Assembly: GCA_028583605.1 (NCBI GenBank)
Contig: CM053326.1
Location: 32,642,431 to 32,706,430 of the forward strand
DNA: 64,000 bases
DNA from: Dastarcus helophoroides
Lineage: Eukaryota; Arthropoda; Insecta; Coleoptera; Bothrideridae
Reading direction: 5' to 3'
In this document: positions 1 through 11,869 of the stretch, piece by piece
Layout: the number at the start of each line of letters is the position of its first letter
Position numbering within the stretch: position 1 is the stretch's first letter
Program-made: the position numbers and the translations under genes
The notes under the pieces: model-generated
What the model was told of the DNA's origin: nothing
The model's database searches: none
What the model saw: the letters and a program-made list of their open reading frames with translations, nothing else

Positions 1-2157
1 TTTTTAATATGAACTATTTTTTAAAAACTTTGATTTTTTAATAAACTTGCAATTCTTTTACAAATTCGAATTTCTTGAAATTTCGACCTTTTTTAAAAAT
101 TTTTATTTTAATATAAATTTCGTTATTTTTTCAAAATGGCCACTTTTCGCCATTTCTTTAATTTTGTTGTTGTGAAACAGTCTTTTTCAACATTTTTAAT
201 TTTCTTTAAATTTCGACTGTTCTTTATTGACTATTTTTAAAATTTCAATTATTTTGATAACTTATCAAAAAATTAGTTTTTTTGAAAATTTCGAGTTTAA
301 TATCTTGATATTCTTTTTATTTTTTGAAATGTTCGGAATTTTTCAATACGAACTGTTTTAAACAAATTAATTGTTCGAATCTTGTCATTTTTTTTTAAAT
401 TCCGTCTTTTTTCAAAATTTCGACTTCTTTAAAAATTTCGAATATTTCAAAAATTCTACTTGTTTTTGGAAAATCGTGTCTATTTGAAAGTCTTGACTTT
501 AAATATCCGGTTTTTGAAAAAAAAATTGACTTCATTAAACATTTTAACTAATTTTGAGTTTTCAAAATGTTTAGTTTTTAAACAATTACTTTTATTAAAA
601 ATGTAAACTTTTTTTGAAAATCTCGATTCTTCAAAATTTCGATTATTTTTATAAATTGGGCAATTTTTAAAATTTGTTTGATTTTGAAAAGTTCGATTTT
701 TTTTAAATTTGGTATTTTTTGAACACTTTCATTTTCCAAATTTTTGAATTTTTTTGAAAATTTAGTTTTTTAAATATTTGATGTTTTTAAGTATATGACA
801 TTTTTTGATTTTCTTTTTTTTTGAAATTTTGACATTTAAATTTCGATTCTTTGAAAATTCCAAAATTTCGAAATTTCATTTTTTTTGAAAATTAGATAGT
901 ATGACTCTAAAAATGTCAGTCACCGTTTTTTGAACCTTTCGGTTTTTTTATTCAAAATTTACCTCTTTTTTTTGAAAATTTCAATCGTTTTTCAAAATTT
1001 ATGATTTCAAATTTTGATAAAAATTTTGACTTCCAAAATTTCGACTTTTTAAACATTTTTTGACGTTATTAAAATTTGAATTTTTGTTTAATCGCGATTT
1101 CTTAGAATTTTTGAGAAATTTCGAAATTTTTTCAAAATTCCTCCATATTTCATTTTAACTTTCGAAAATGTAGAATTTTTTGAAAATTTCTTATTTTTAC
1201 AAATTTTTCAAATCTTTACAAATTTGGTTTCCCTTTGGAAATTTCGACTGTTTATCTAAATTTCGCCTTTTTTAAAATCTTTCGTTTTAAGTCTACTTTT
1301 TTAAAAACTTTAACTTTATAAATACTTTGACTTTTTATTTAAATTTCCACTCTTCATAATTAACGACCTTTTCCAAAATTTTATAATTTTTTTTTTAAAA
1401 TTCCCACTTAATTACTACTATTTTTAAGATTTCGATTATTTGTTGCAAATTTCGAATTTTATTAAATGTCGAACTTGAATCTTTTCGATTTTTATTGAAC
1501 ATTTCGTCTTTAGCTTTACAAATTTTGGAATTGTTTCAAAAATTTCTTTTTTAAAAAATTTAAAATTTGAAGATTCGCAATTTTTTGAATTTTCGAATTT
1601 TTTTTGGAAATGTTTACTTTATTTAAATTTCAACTTCTTATAAATCCTGACGTCAAAATTTCAATTTTTTTTGAAAAGTCAAAAATTCGATAAATTTCGA
1701 TATTTTTAAAATTTTGACTTTTTCAAAATTTCGACTTTCGAAATTCCACGTAAAAGCGATTTTTTCGAATTTTCGAATTTTTTTTGGAAATGTTTACTTT
1801 ATTTAAATTTCAACTCCTTTAAAATTCTGACGTCAAAATTTCCATTTTTTTTGAAATTTCAGTATAGTGCGATTCCAAAAATTCACCGTCCTTTGAAAAT
1901 TTCGGTTTTTTTTTCAAATTGCGACCTGTACTCAAAAATCTAACTTTATTTTTTATAAGACCGTTTTTTCAGAACTTCAACTTTTTTTGAAGATCTTAAT
2001 ACGAAAATTTTGATTAAAATATCGTTATTTTTAAAATTTTGACTTTTTCAAAATTTCGACTTTTGAAAACGTTAGATTTTTTAAATATTATCTTTTTTTC
2101 GAAATTTTCGAATTTTTTGAAAATTTTTGCCTTTTTTTCAAAACTTCGATTATGAAA

Positions 2158-2310
2158 ATACTTAATTTGGGTGGAACGGACTGGTCCTTGGTTACCTTCA
2201 AAAATTGAAATATAAATCTTGTCCCCTGAAACCAAGAAAGATTAAAAAACACAACAAAGGTTGCTCTAACGCCTTTCGACAGCCAAGCTGTCATTTTCAG
2301 AGAGATACTG
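2158..2310 (-). mobile_element. Penelope-like element terminal (pLTR) fragment
   Basis: Read on the - strand, this fragment has the hammerhead-like core, then TTAGAGCAACCTTTGTTGTG, a TTTCTTGGTTTCAGGGGAC stretch, and ends near a GTCCGTTCCACCC motif. The same unit recurs in this window at about 5.2, 11.9, 12.3, 17.0, 20.0 and 55.9 kb. The copy at 12.3 kb lies directly downstream of a PLE endonuclease C-terminus, which identifies the family. Open frames across it are translations of repeat DNA, not genes. Confidence 0.75.
2263..2306 (-). ncRNA. Degenerate hammerhead ribozyme motif (PLE copy 1)
   Basis: On the - strand it reads GCTCT-like helix I, CTGAAAA, a perfect hairpin GACAGC-TTG-GCTGTC (helix II), GAAA, then GGCGTT and AGAGC. 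The hammerhead consensus is CUGANGA, so this copy has A where the second G belongs. That change should abolish cleavage, but the fold is recognisable by comparison with the copies at 5.2 and 17.1 kb. Confidence 0.5.
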
Positions 2311-2719
2311 TATCTCTAAAATCCTAATCTTTTAAAATTTAAATTTTTCTTTTTATAAATTAAATAGTACGACTCCAAAAATTTTCCTTCATTTTGAAAA
2401 TTTCGATTTTTTTTTTAAATCTCGACATTATACAAGATTTAGACTTTTTATTTCAAAATCTAAACTTTATTTGAAATTTTAAATTTTGATGAAAATTTCG
2501 ACATTTTAAAAATGTTGAATTTTCAAAATTTCTACTTTTTAAAGAATGTCTAATTATTCAAAATTTTGACTTCTTTTTGAAAATCTCTTAAAAAATTTCT
2601 CTTATTTGACAAATTTTGACATTTTTTAAAAATTCGTTCCCTTTTCAAAATTTTGCCCTAATTAGCGGATTTAATCAAGAAATTCATCCACGTAAAAACG
2701 CTTTTTTCGAATTTTTTTG

Positions 2720-3780
2720 TTTTGTTAACCTTTTCGGCGACAAACTTTTCCTCATAATTAACGATTTCTAACAATTTTAAAATTGGAGGTTATCTACATC
2801 GAACTGTTTATTAATTTACCCACTGCATAATTAAATTTGATAAATTAATAAACATTTGAAAGTTAAGTTCTTTGTTAACAATTAATTCACAGCTAAATGA
2901 TGGCAAGTGTAGGGTTATTTATCACCGCTTGACTGGCAGCAATAAAATTGGCGGATGCGCCGGCATATACATTTGAAATTCCAACATTCTGTTATGCTGT
3001 CAATAATTACTAGAAATAACGTCCCTTGATCTTTTAATCAGAGTTTATTAAAATTATAATTAACAACAACGTTATTTGTTCAAAGGAAGAATGGTAAACA
3101 GCGAACACATTAAATGCTAATAAAATGCGGTTGACGTGCATACACTATCATAATAAAATAAAACTACTAGGGACTAAAAGTAATTGATGGTAGAGTTAGG
3201 CGCCAGTAATGTGATTACAAATTTATGAGTCGAGATTAAGGAACGCCTTGCCTCAGTTATAATGTAAACTACATTTTTTCATTAAATTTCCGTCAACAAT
3301 AAGCCACTAGCAACTTCGCTCCGTAACTAACTCGAATTAAACTCTTAATGGGTGTTACCGTTGATATAAAATCAGTGACGCTTGAAAGCTTCTCGAAATC
3401 TAATAAAATGCATACTTATTTCGCATTCGCCGACTATAAACTCATAGAATGTACAACAACATTTCATTAAGTAGGAATTAACTTTGGATTTCCTTTGGGT
3501 CCCGACACTCGAATCCCTTGCAAAACCTAAGTTAGAATCTGCCAAAGGCGGCAAATTTAGCAAATTGATTTCGATAAAAACGTCCATAAAATATGACATA
3601 ACAACTTCATGTACTTATCCCCAAATCCCAATGGTCGACCGTTTATCAAAGACATCATTTTTTAAATTTACACTTTGAGGATAGAAGCAGAGATTACATA
3701 TCTTACGTTTTTGGTTAAATTTAATAAAAGAAAGGATTTATCAGTATTACATTCATATTACTCCGAGAAAAGACTGAAAA
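2720..3780. other. Non-coding, non-repetitive stretch
   Basis: Base composition becomes ordinary here and the TTCGAC motif disappears. The longest frames (75 codons - and 64 codons + around 3372-3678) overlap on opposite strands, have no splice context and resemble nothing I know. I see no gene. Confidence 0.6.
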
Positions 3781-5215
3781 AAAAACGAAGAACTGATTTT
3801 GTTTAATAAAGATGGAAATTTGGAGGAAATACCAAATTTAAATTAAACATTTCTAAAAACCTAAGACATTGAAACTTGAGGATCAAGTCAAGTGTAAGAC
3901 GAATTTTGAGAAACAGGTTGAATCCCGAAATTCAAATTAAAAAAAAATATAAAAAAACAAACATTAAGAAAAATGACTTTTGAAAAAAAAAGATTTTCTC
4001 GAAAAATACGTCGAAATTTCAAGAAATGGTTGAAATTTCTAGAAAATATTTAAACTTTTCAATGCAACGTCCAATTTGGAGAGAAAAAGTAGAATTTTCA
4101 AAGCCGTAATTCAGAAATTGACGAATTTCCAGAAAAAAAAAACAATTTAGGGAAAAGTAGGAATTTTCAGAAAATCAAATTTAAAGTAAAAACCCAACCT
4201 TTCGGAAAAACTCGAAAATGTCGAAATTTGTAAAGGTCGAATTTTGTGAAAAAAGGACGAAATTTTTAGGAGTCGAATTTTGAGGGAAAAAAAATCGAAG
4301 TTTTCAAAATTATTTTTTAAAAATTATTATTTATTTTTTACTTAAATTCTGACATAATATTTATTCGGTAAAGAAGTTGAATTTATAACAAATTTAGATA
4401 AGATTAATGAATTTGGAAAAGTGGAAATTTTAAGCAAAAGCCAATTTTTTAGAAAAAAGTCGACATTCTTGGAAACATCAAACATCGCATTTTGTAAAAG
4501 TCAAAAGTTCGAAAATAAAGAGTAATTTGACATGCAAGTTAAAAGCCTAAAGTCAGATTTAAAAATGTCGAAGAAGAATACGAATATTAAGAAAAATGGC
4601 GTAATTCCTAGAAAATATTTTTGAAAGAAAAGGCCAAATAGAATTTTTAGAATAAAGTCGAAATTTCGGAGAAAATGTCAATTTTGGGAAAAAGACTAAT
4701 AAACGAAAAGTCAAAATTTCGAGAAGACGAATTTGGAGGAAAATTTTAACACTTTGCCAGAAATATAAAATTTTAAAACAAAAATAAAAATTTCAAGAAA
4801 ATTGCAAACTTTAAAAAAGCCATTTATTTTTTAAAAGAACGGTTTTTTCAGAAAAAGTTCAATATTTCACACAAATAAGGACACTTTGGAAAAATCCTAA
4901 TTTTCTTAATAAAAAAACTCTGTATTTTCTAGAGAGTAAATTTTAAGAAACTAATAGACTTCTGCGAAAAATCCCTAAGTAAAAAGAGGCGAATTTTAAT
5001 AAGTTTTGAAATTCTGAGACAAAAAAATTTCGAAGACGAAAACCTTATTTCGAGGAAGAAGGAAATTTCGCACAGGAAGTGAAAAGGAAGAAAACATCCG
5101 GATTTTGAAATAAGCCGAAAAAAGTCCAAATTTATTAAAAATTCGAAATGTTCCAGCGAGAGAGTCAAATTTTATCGAAATTTCGGAAAAGAGGGGCGAT
5201 TTTTAAGAAAAAGCA

Positions 5216-5258
5216 GCTCTCTGAAGATAATAGCTTGCCTATTGAAACGCGTTAGAGC
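5216..5258 (+). ncRNA. Hammerhead ribozyme-like motif (PLE copy 2)
   Basis: The order matches a type I hammerhead. GCTCT (5216-5220) can pair with AGAGC (5254-5258) as a 5-bp helix I. CTGAAGA (5221-5227) fits the CUGANGA core. AATAG and CTATT pair across a C-TTG-C loop as helix II, followed by GAAA (5244-5247) and the self-complementary ACGCGT that forms a minimal helix III. A GUU site precedes AGAGC. Helix II differs in sequence from the copies at 12.3 and 17.1 kb yet still pairs. Short palindromic helix III is known in PLE hammerheads, which may act as dimers. Activity is inferred, not shown. Confidence 0.6.
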
Positions 5259-5325
5259 AACCTTTGTTGAGTTTTTAATCTTTCTTGGTTTCAAGGGACA
5301 ACATTTGTATTTCAATTTTAGACAA
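5216..5325 (+). mobile_element. Penelope-like element terminal fragment
   Basis: It starts at the hammerhead-like motif (GCTCTCTGAAGA), continues with TTAGAGCAACCTTTGTTGAG and TTTCTTGGTTTCAAGGGACA, and ends near the TTGTATTTCAATTTT run typical of this family. No coding part remains. Confidence 0.75.
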
Positions 5326-5991
5326 AGTCGAAATTTCTGGGAAGAAGTCAAAATTTCAAGGCAAAAAGACGAAATTTAAAAAAAAAAGTCTAACATTTAA
5401 GGCTGAATATTTTTTTTTGACTGCCTGAGTTAAGAGGGGGCGTCATGCCGTGCTGTGACGTCAGAAAAATATCGAGGTAAATGTGCATTAAGTGAAATTT
5501 TACAAAAAATCAGAATTTTCAAAATTTGTAGATGAATATTATTATCAGATTTTTTATTTTTTTATTGAAAGATTAACCAAACCAGTAAAGGACAAATTTT
5601 GATAAAGAATTCGAAGTCGGATTTGGAAATAAATCGAAATTTTCAAAAAAATGCGAGTTTTGAAAAGTGACGAAATTTCTAGAAAAAAACGACGAATTTT
5701 GAAATATAAGTATTCGAAATCTTTGAAAACACAAAAGAGTCAAATTTTGTCCGAATTTTAAAAAAAGGACGAGTTATGAGAACAAGTCTAAATTTTAATC
5801 AAAAAGTAGATATTTTAAGAAAAATATCCAAATTTCTCGACTGAATATTTATTATTTTATAACTTCCTGAGCCAAGACAGAGAGAGACGATCTTCTTTGT
5901 CACTCTGCCCTACCGTGACAGGTTAAGAAATGTCTCTTATTGAAATAAATTTGAATATTTTAAGAAATAGGTTGAAGTTTGCAAAAAATTC

Positions 5992-7066
5992 TTAAAAAAA
6001 AAGAGATGAAATTTTTAAAGAAAATAGTCTCGAATTATTTGGTCTTAGTTCCTGCGAGCACCTCCCATGAAAATACTTGTAGAAAAGAGATAAGTCACCA
6101 ACCATCCGCCTGTGCTCTAGTGTTTCAAGAGAATCTGTCAAACTGTCGTCATCAATTAGGCGAATCGCTTTTCTTTGAATTGAATCCAAAAGAGCTATAG
6201 TGTGCTTTAGGGCTGAACTCCAAACATGAGAACAGTATTCTAGAGTTGGCCTAACTTGAGCTTTGTATAGTGTGAGTAGCTAATGAGATGTAAAGTACTT
6301 TTTAACTCGAAAAAAAAGCTTAGCTTCTGAGAGGCGGGCAATGGCGCGCACATGATCGTCCCAAGAAAAGTTAGCGCTCGCATTCACTCCTAGGATAGAC
6401 AGATTAGATCCCACTTGAAGATGTAAAATTCATTTCAATTCGTTTGGCAAGTCCCCAAAAGGACCTGGAATCGTTCGGACAGCTAATAAGCCTCTGGGCA
6501 TTTTACGATCGAAATTACTCTTTTCCTCGTCAATTACCTGTTTACAAAAATTTCGTGCATCTACAAAAGTGGTCCGAGTCTCGTCTGAGGGATTATTTCG
6601 TCAACGACGATATGCGTGATTTTTGCAGAAGACAGCCCGAGCACATTTTTTGCTGAACCAAGCTTTACTGGTGGCAGACTTCTTTTAGGAGTGGGGAATT
6701 GAGCATCCCATACCAATCAGGATAGTTTTAGTAATGGATACGGCTACTGAGGAAGGGTTGTCTGCCATGGGAAAGATGCAAAGAAGTCTCTTAATTCTTC
6801 CCAGTTAGCAGAGTTAAAGTGCCAAACTCTACGAGACTGTGTCTGAGAAGGAGTTGGTATATGAAGCGAGCGAGAGGCTGCTACAAGCTTCTGATCGGAA
6901 TTTCCAAGAGGTGATGTCATAGAGATTGTATACAAATTTGGAGAATTTGTAAGGAAAAGGTCGAGTAGATTAGGTTCATGGGTATCTCCATTAGGAATTT
7001 TTGTGGGTTCTTCAACTAATTGTGATAGTCCACAAGTGATTTCTAAGTTTTGCTCGAAATTGTGAA
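5992..7066 (-). mobile_element. Internally deleted LINE (Jockey/CR1-like endonuclease-RT relic)
   Basis: On the - strand the first part (about 7066-6720) encodes the end of an APE-type endonuclease and the linker before reverse transcriptase: a segment resembling ..SQLVEEPTKIPNGD.. and ..NLLDLFLTNSP.., then SPLGNSD and a FFASFPW motif. After stop codons, a bridge continues to about 6430. The sequence then jumps to the conserved region near the RT C-terminus (ARHCPPLRS, VRPTLEYCSHVWSSA, LDSIQRKAIRLIDD, LEHRRMVGDLSLFYKYFHG). The catalytic palm with the FADD box is missing, so an internal deletion joins the two parts. The element is dead. Clade assignment within the Jockey/CR1/I group is inference. 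Confidence 0.85.
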
Positions 7067-8640
7067 TTTTTTTCACAAAATTGTGAGTTTACACTTATAG
7101 TTTAAAATTTTGTGATCAGATTGTCTTTAATAAATTAAAGATTTGTCGAAATTTTTACGTTAAACTCAAGATTCCTATTTTTTCATAAGTGTGAGATGTG
7201 AAGGAAAATTCGAAATTTCGAGAAAAAAGTTTCTTAAAAACTTTTGTGTTAAAACTCAATCATTTTATAAATTTGGATGTTTATCCAAAATCAAAATCTT
7301 TGCAATGATCGTTTCAAGTTTTTAAATCCGAAATTGAAGAATATTTTTAAACAAATATTGGGATTTTTGTTCAAATTTGGACTTTGTTTTTCTGATATAT
7401 TTAAGTTCAAACTTCAAAATATGTACTTTTTTTTTAATAAACTACAACTTTAGGATCAAAATGTCTGATTTTTGTTCCACAATTTTAGCTTTAAATTTTC
7501 CAATTTTTTTCACAAATTTTTCAGTTCCATTCAAAACTGCTAAAAAAAATATCGAATTGGCGGAATTATTTCAGCTTTACTCGGAGAATTTTGACTTTCA
7601 TTACAAATTTTCGACTTTATTAATAAAATTTCGAATTAACAATAAAAATGTTGACAAAATTACGATTTAATGATATTTCGAAATAAAGTGGAATTTTCGA
7701 CAAAAATGAAGTTTATAACATTTTTTTATTATTCCTTTTTTATATAGAATCCTCATTGGCTCGACTTAGGATGCGCTAACTGGGTTCAGTGAATTTAGTG
7801 CATATTTCATTACTAACTTTCTAGTTTGAAACTGTATAGCTTAAACTGGGAATTGTGACAAAATTTCGATTTTTTTTGAAATGAAACCTCATATTCTTGT
7901 TAAGGATTCAAAACTTCCAGAAAAAATTGAGAAATATTTTTTTAACAAATTTAAATATTTTTCCAAAATTACTAATTTCTCTCAAAATTTGGACTATTTC
8001 AAAAAGACTTGAAACTTTTCTCTCAAAATTTAGACTTTTTTCTCTTTAAACAGTAAACTATAGTATGCAGAAAAAAATTGAAAACACCTTGAAATGTATC
8101 CTTTAAATTGCGTTCAAATTAAAAAAAAGATGAAATTTGAATAAAACTATTCTTAATAAACTTGTCTTTTCCGGAATTTCGCTTTTTTTAGAATTAAAAT
8201 TAAACAATATTAATGTAAATCTCCATTTTGCAATGGAAACACCTTGAAATTTATCCTTTAAATTTTGTTTAAAATTTTTAGAAAAAGCTGAACTTTGAAT
8301 AAAGCTTTTGTTAATAAACTTGAGGTTTTTCCGGATTTTTGCCTTTATTAGATTAAAATTAAAAAATACTAACGTAAATCTTCATTTTGCAATGAAAGCT
8401 GCGCTTGTCGAAAAGACACCTCTGCGTTAGACATACTGAATCCCGATTTAATTATTTATCTTAAAACGTCGGTCTTAAATTCGAAAATTCTTCTTTTTTG
8501 TCCTTTTTTTTACTTCCAACTAAAACTTTTAAGATTCAGTTTTTTTTGTAAATTAGGACTCTAATCTTGAAATTTCGAAGCAAATTTCAAAATTTACATA
8601 AATACATACATCATAGACATTATTGGCATTTATCCTTTAT
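7067..8640. repeat. Mixed low-complexity DNA with local duplications
   Basis: Degenerate AAATTT-rich sequence without a gene. A 155-bp tandem duplication is clear: copies at about 8086-8240 and 8241-8397 both begin ACCTTGAAAT and end in a CATTTTGCAATG run. The frame at 7377-7670 is Phe/Lys/Asn-rich and lies in this repeat-like DNA, so I do not call it. Confidence 0.7.
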
Positions 8641-10599
8641 TAGGACCTTCGCTTACAGCCGACCCTTTACTTCGGTCCCTTGAGGTTCTTTATAAGCGTA
8701 TATCGCTGCACTTTGAGTAAGCGTATATCTCTGCACTTTGAGTCGAAAGTTAGAAATGCCCCCTATCTTTGCAAAATTGTAAGCTCAATTCCCAACTTCG
8801 GAATTTTAAAAAAATAAACAATGTAATTTTATCGAAGTCGAAATTTGGCAAAAAGAATGGAAAGTAAAAGAAGTGTCACTTTTTCTCGGCATTTCGAAAA
8901 GTATACTTTTCGGTTGTCTCTTTGAATATTCAGTTTAAAGAAAGTCGAAACCTGGAAAAATTCATTGCAAATTGTATATTTGTATTTTTTATTCTCAGAA
9001 ACAATGAAGCACACATTTGCTTTATGCACTCCAATACGTCGATCTAATTCCATGATTTTGACGTCGAACGGTTTATTCGTATCTTTTTAAAACTAGTGGC
9101 GAATGTGAAAGTATGATGTAATTAAATGAATTAAATTAGTATTTTTGCCTACCTTTTCGCACTCTACAGTAATCACCATAACCATACACCTTGCCGATTG
9201 TGTTATTTTTTTATGATCGTTGGAAACTGAGATATATTATAAAAATTTTCCCCGACGCTAATAATTGATTTCTTCCATTGCTTAACTTTGCTAGGACCAT
9301 TGCAATTGATCTATTTTCGTTTCACTTGATTTGCATGCAATGATAAGCATTGCAAAATTCCCTGATAAATTTTCGTAAGCAACTATGTCGTGAAATTTAA
9401 ATAGTTTGTCGTTGGGTCCACGATGGTAATTCACAGTTGATGTTACAATGAATAGAATTAGGACAATAAATAGAATTAGAAAATCTTACCGCAAGTTAGT
9501 TTTTCCCCAAGCTTCTATTTCGAGTCAGTTTTTATCAATTTCCGACTGTCCGCTGTCTCGATCAGATGTTTATAGCACATTATCCAATATTATCAATCAA
9601 TTAACATGTCTGAATATTTAAATTTATTTTTAGATTGATTTTTTTATTTGTTGCTTAAAATAACTTTATCAAGTCTATAAAAATAATTTTCTAACGACAG
9701 ATATCGCGAGTCAAGGGATCGCGATTAGCATGAAAACGAGAAAACATCACATTACTTGCATGATTTCTTGTTTACTAATGATAAGACATTCTTGGGTTTG
9801 CTAAATTTCAGGTTGACAAAGAATTTATCTGGTCATTTTCATAACATTGTTGGCGATATGATGAGCAAATCTTACTGTTGGTTGGTCAGGGCGAAGAATA
9901 TTGCGTACATCGGATTCTGCTTATAATACAGTATAGATAATAGTAATGACTATAAAAAAAAAATTTATAACCCGTACCTGGAATAAAGTTCATTTATCTT
10001 TATCACTAAAAATAAACATTAAGGAATATTAAAAAAAATCACAAATTTTTAACTGATTTTTAAAAGCCAGCAACTCGAAGAAAAATTATCATACAGGAAA
10101 ATGAAGGAAAGCAAATTTAAGCCCCAAGTTTCTAGTTTTCAGATCTCCAGTTCAAATTTTTTAGCGTCAGCAGTTTTTGACTAATCATGTGAAAAGGTTG
10201 ACGGACTTAGGTAATTTTTTCCAGTGGTCCCATCGGAAAACTTCTGGATAATTAATTGTTTTCCATATGACTGCTCGCCGATCCTGTATGATGATTTTTC
10301 CGCTAAATATCGGCGGTGAAGTCATTTTTGACTTCGTCAATAATTTGGAAAATAATGATCGTACAGAAAATGCGGATAGCAAAGCGTTCCCTACAAGTTC
10401 TACTGGTTTTAGATATTAGAATTTTTAGTACTAGCGAGTCGATTAAAAAAGAGGTAAAAAGTTCGGGAATTAGTGATATTCGCTTAATTTGGTGTAACCG
10501 TAGATACAGTAGCAGATTAAATGTTGGCAGCGTCAACAAATACCTGGACATCTGTCTGGTTTACTTTATGAATAACCCGACATTGTGATGAGCTTTGAT
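8640..10599. other. Unassigned intergenic DNA
   Basis: Sequence of ordinary complexity with no recognisable exon. A 27-bp direct duplication (TAAGCGTATATC..CTGCACTTTGAGT) sits at about 8693-8743. Overlapping opposite-strand frames of 65-90 codons occur at 10185-10588. None shows a known domain or splice signals in a convincing place. Confidence 0.5.
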
Positions 10600-11866
10600 T
10601 TATCGAAATTTTCACCACCAAGAACATCTACGTAAATAACTATGACGGGATAATGTTTTGTTTAAAACGAAGTTTCTAATCAGCTCTTAGAGTCATTAGA
10701 ATACCCAGCCAATATGGTATAAATTAGAAACTTCCACTTTATAAGGATAAAATTATAGTGGAAAAAAAATAGTACTGATAAACTTCAGCTTATTACTAAA
10801 CTGTTGACCACTGAATACACAAAAAGTGAAAACGTTTTGCTTTAAATGAAGATTCTATTCAATTCTTCGGGCCTCTGGCATATCAAAGCGATGATATACA
10901 ACTTGGAAAATTGTGTATAATATGAAGATCAAATTATAAGGGAAAAAGACAACATTATTGATGAAATTTCATTTTTCATTGAAATTTTGATCACCAAATG
11001 ATTATTAAGATTTATCGCTTTTGCCTGAATAAGATTATGATCCTGTTTAGTTTCTGGTGAAAGTTTTGAATAGGTTCCGAAGTCTCTAGTATAACCATTC
11101 GACAAGGTAGATTTTAGAAAAATGTACCACATGAAGACAAAATTATAGTGGAAAAAGAAAATATTACTGATGAACTTTCGTGTTTCATTGAAATTTTGAC
11201 CACCAAATGATTATTAAGGTGGTTTGATTGTATCCTAATACTCAAGACTGTGGTGGCAATATGCTATTTAGCTTCGAATGAAGCTTCTGGTCAGTTTGCA
11301 AGGTCTTTAGCATAACCATTCGATATGGTACAGCTTAAAAAATGTATCATATGAAGACAAAATTGTAGTGGAAAAAGATAATAAAACTGATGATCTTTCA
11401 TTTTTTATTGACATTTTGACTACCAAGATTGATTTTACCGGAATACGTAAGGTTATGAAGGCGATATGCTATTTCGTTTCAAACGAAGCTTTTGATTGGG
11501 TTCTACGGTCTGCATCATAATCATTTGATAAGGTCCAGCTTAGAAAAATGTTCCATATGAAGACAAAATTATAATGGAAAAAGAAAGTATTACTGATAAA
11601 CTTTTCCTTCTCATTGAAATTTTAACCACCAAAAGCATCGATAAGTCTTAAAAAAATGATCGGTTTTGATTGAATGCAAAATATTACGACGAAGATATCA
11701 TATTTAGTTTCAGAGGAAACTTCTGGTCAGTTCTTAGAATCTGTAGCATATTTACTGGATTAGATAGAAATTTCCAATTATGAAGATAAAGTTATGGCGG
11801 AAAATTAAAATATTGATGAATTTTAGTTTTCGCTGAAATTTTAATATCCAAGGGCGCTTGTACCTA
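10600..11866 (+). repeat. Tandem array of ~205-bp degenerate units
   Basis: A unit recurs about six times. Each starts near GAAATTTTGACCACCAAA (copies near 10604, 10785, 10981, 11190, 11411, 11615 and a last partial one near 11835). Each continues with a GAAGCTTCTGGTCAGTT-like part and a CATAACCATTCGATA-like part, then ends with ATGAAGACAAAATTATAGTGG. Spacing runs from about 180 to 220 bp. Stops occur in all frames, so this looks like a decayed satellite or amplified element rather than a repetitive protein. Confidence 0.75.
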
Positions 11867-11869
11867 ACT

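Larger units (their letters stand above)
1..2720. repeat. AAAATTTCGACTTTTT low-complexity block, forward polarity
   Basis: The stretch is built of degenerate repeats of the form AAAATTTCGACTTTTT, with variants such as TTTGAAAATTTCGAC. The motif keeps one orientation on the + strand throughout. Open frames here are short and of biased composition (Phe, Lys, Ile, Leu), so I call no gene. A Penelope-like fragment interrupts it at 2158-2310. A local duplication with a 180-bp step is visible: the segments at about 1580-1680 and 1760-1860 share a run that includes GGAAATGTTTACTTTATTT. Confidence 0.85.
3780..5960. repeat. TTCGAC low-complexity block, reverse polarity
   Basis: The same family of degenerate repeats as in the first block, but inverted: the + strand reads AAAAAGTCGAAATTTT. 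It is broken by a PLE fragment at 5216-5325. Short frames inside are compositional. Confidence 0.85.

Noticed and set aside
6444..6656. 70-codon + frame
   Set aside because: It is the antisense shadow of the LINE relic read on the - strand.
7377..7670. 97-codon + frame
   Set aside because: It lies in AAATTT-rich DNA, has a biased Phe/Lys/Asn composition and no domain.
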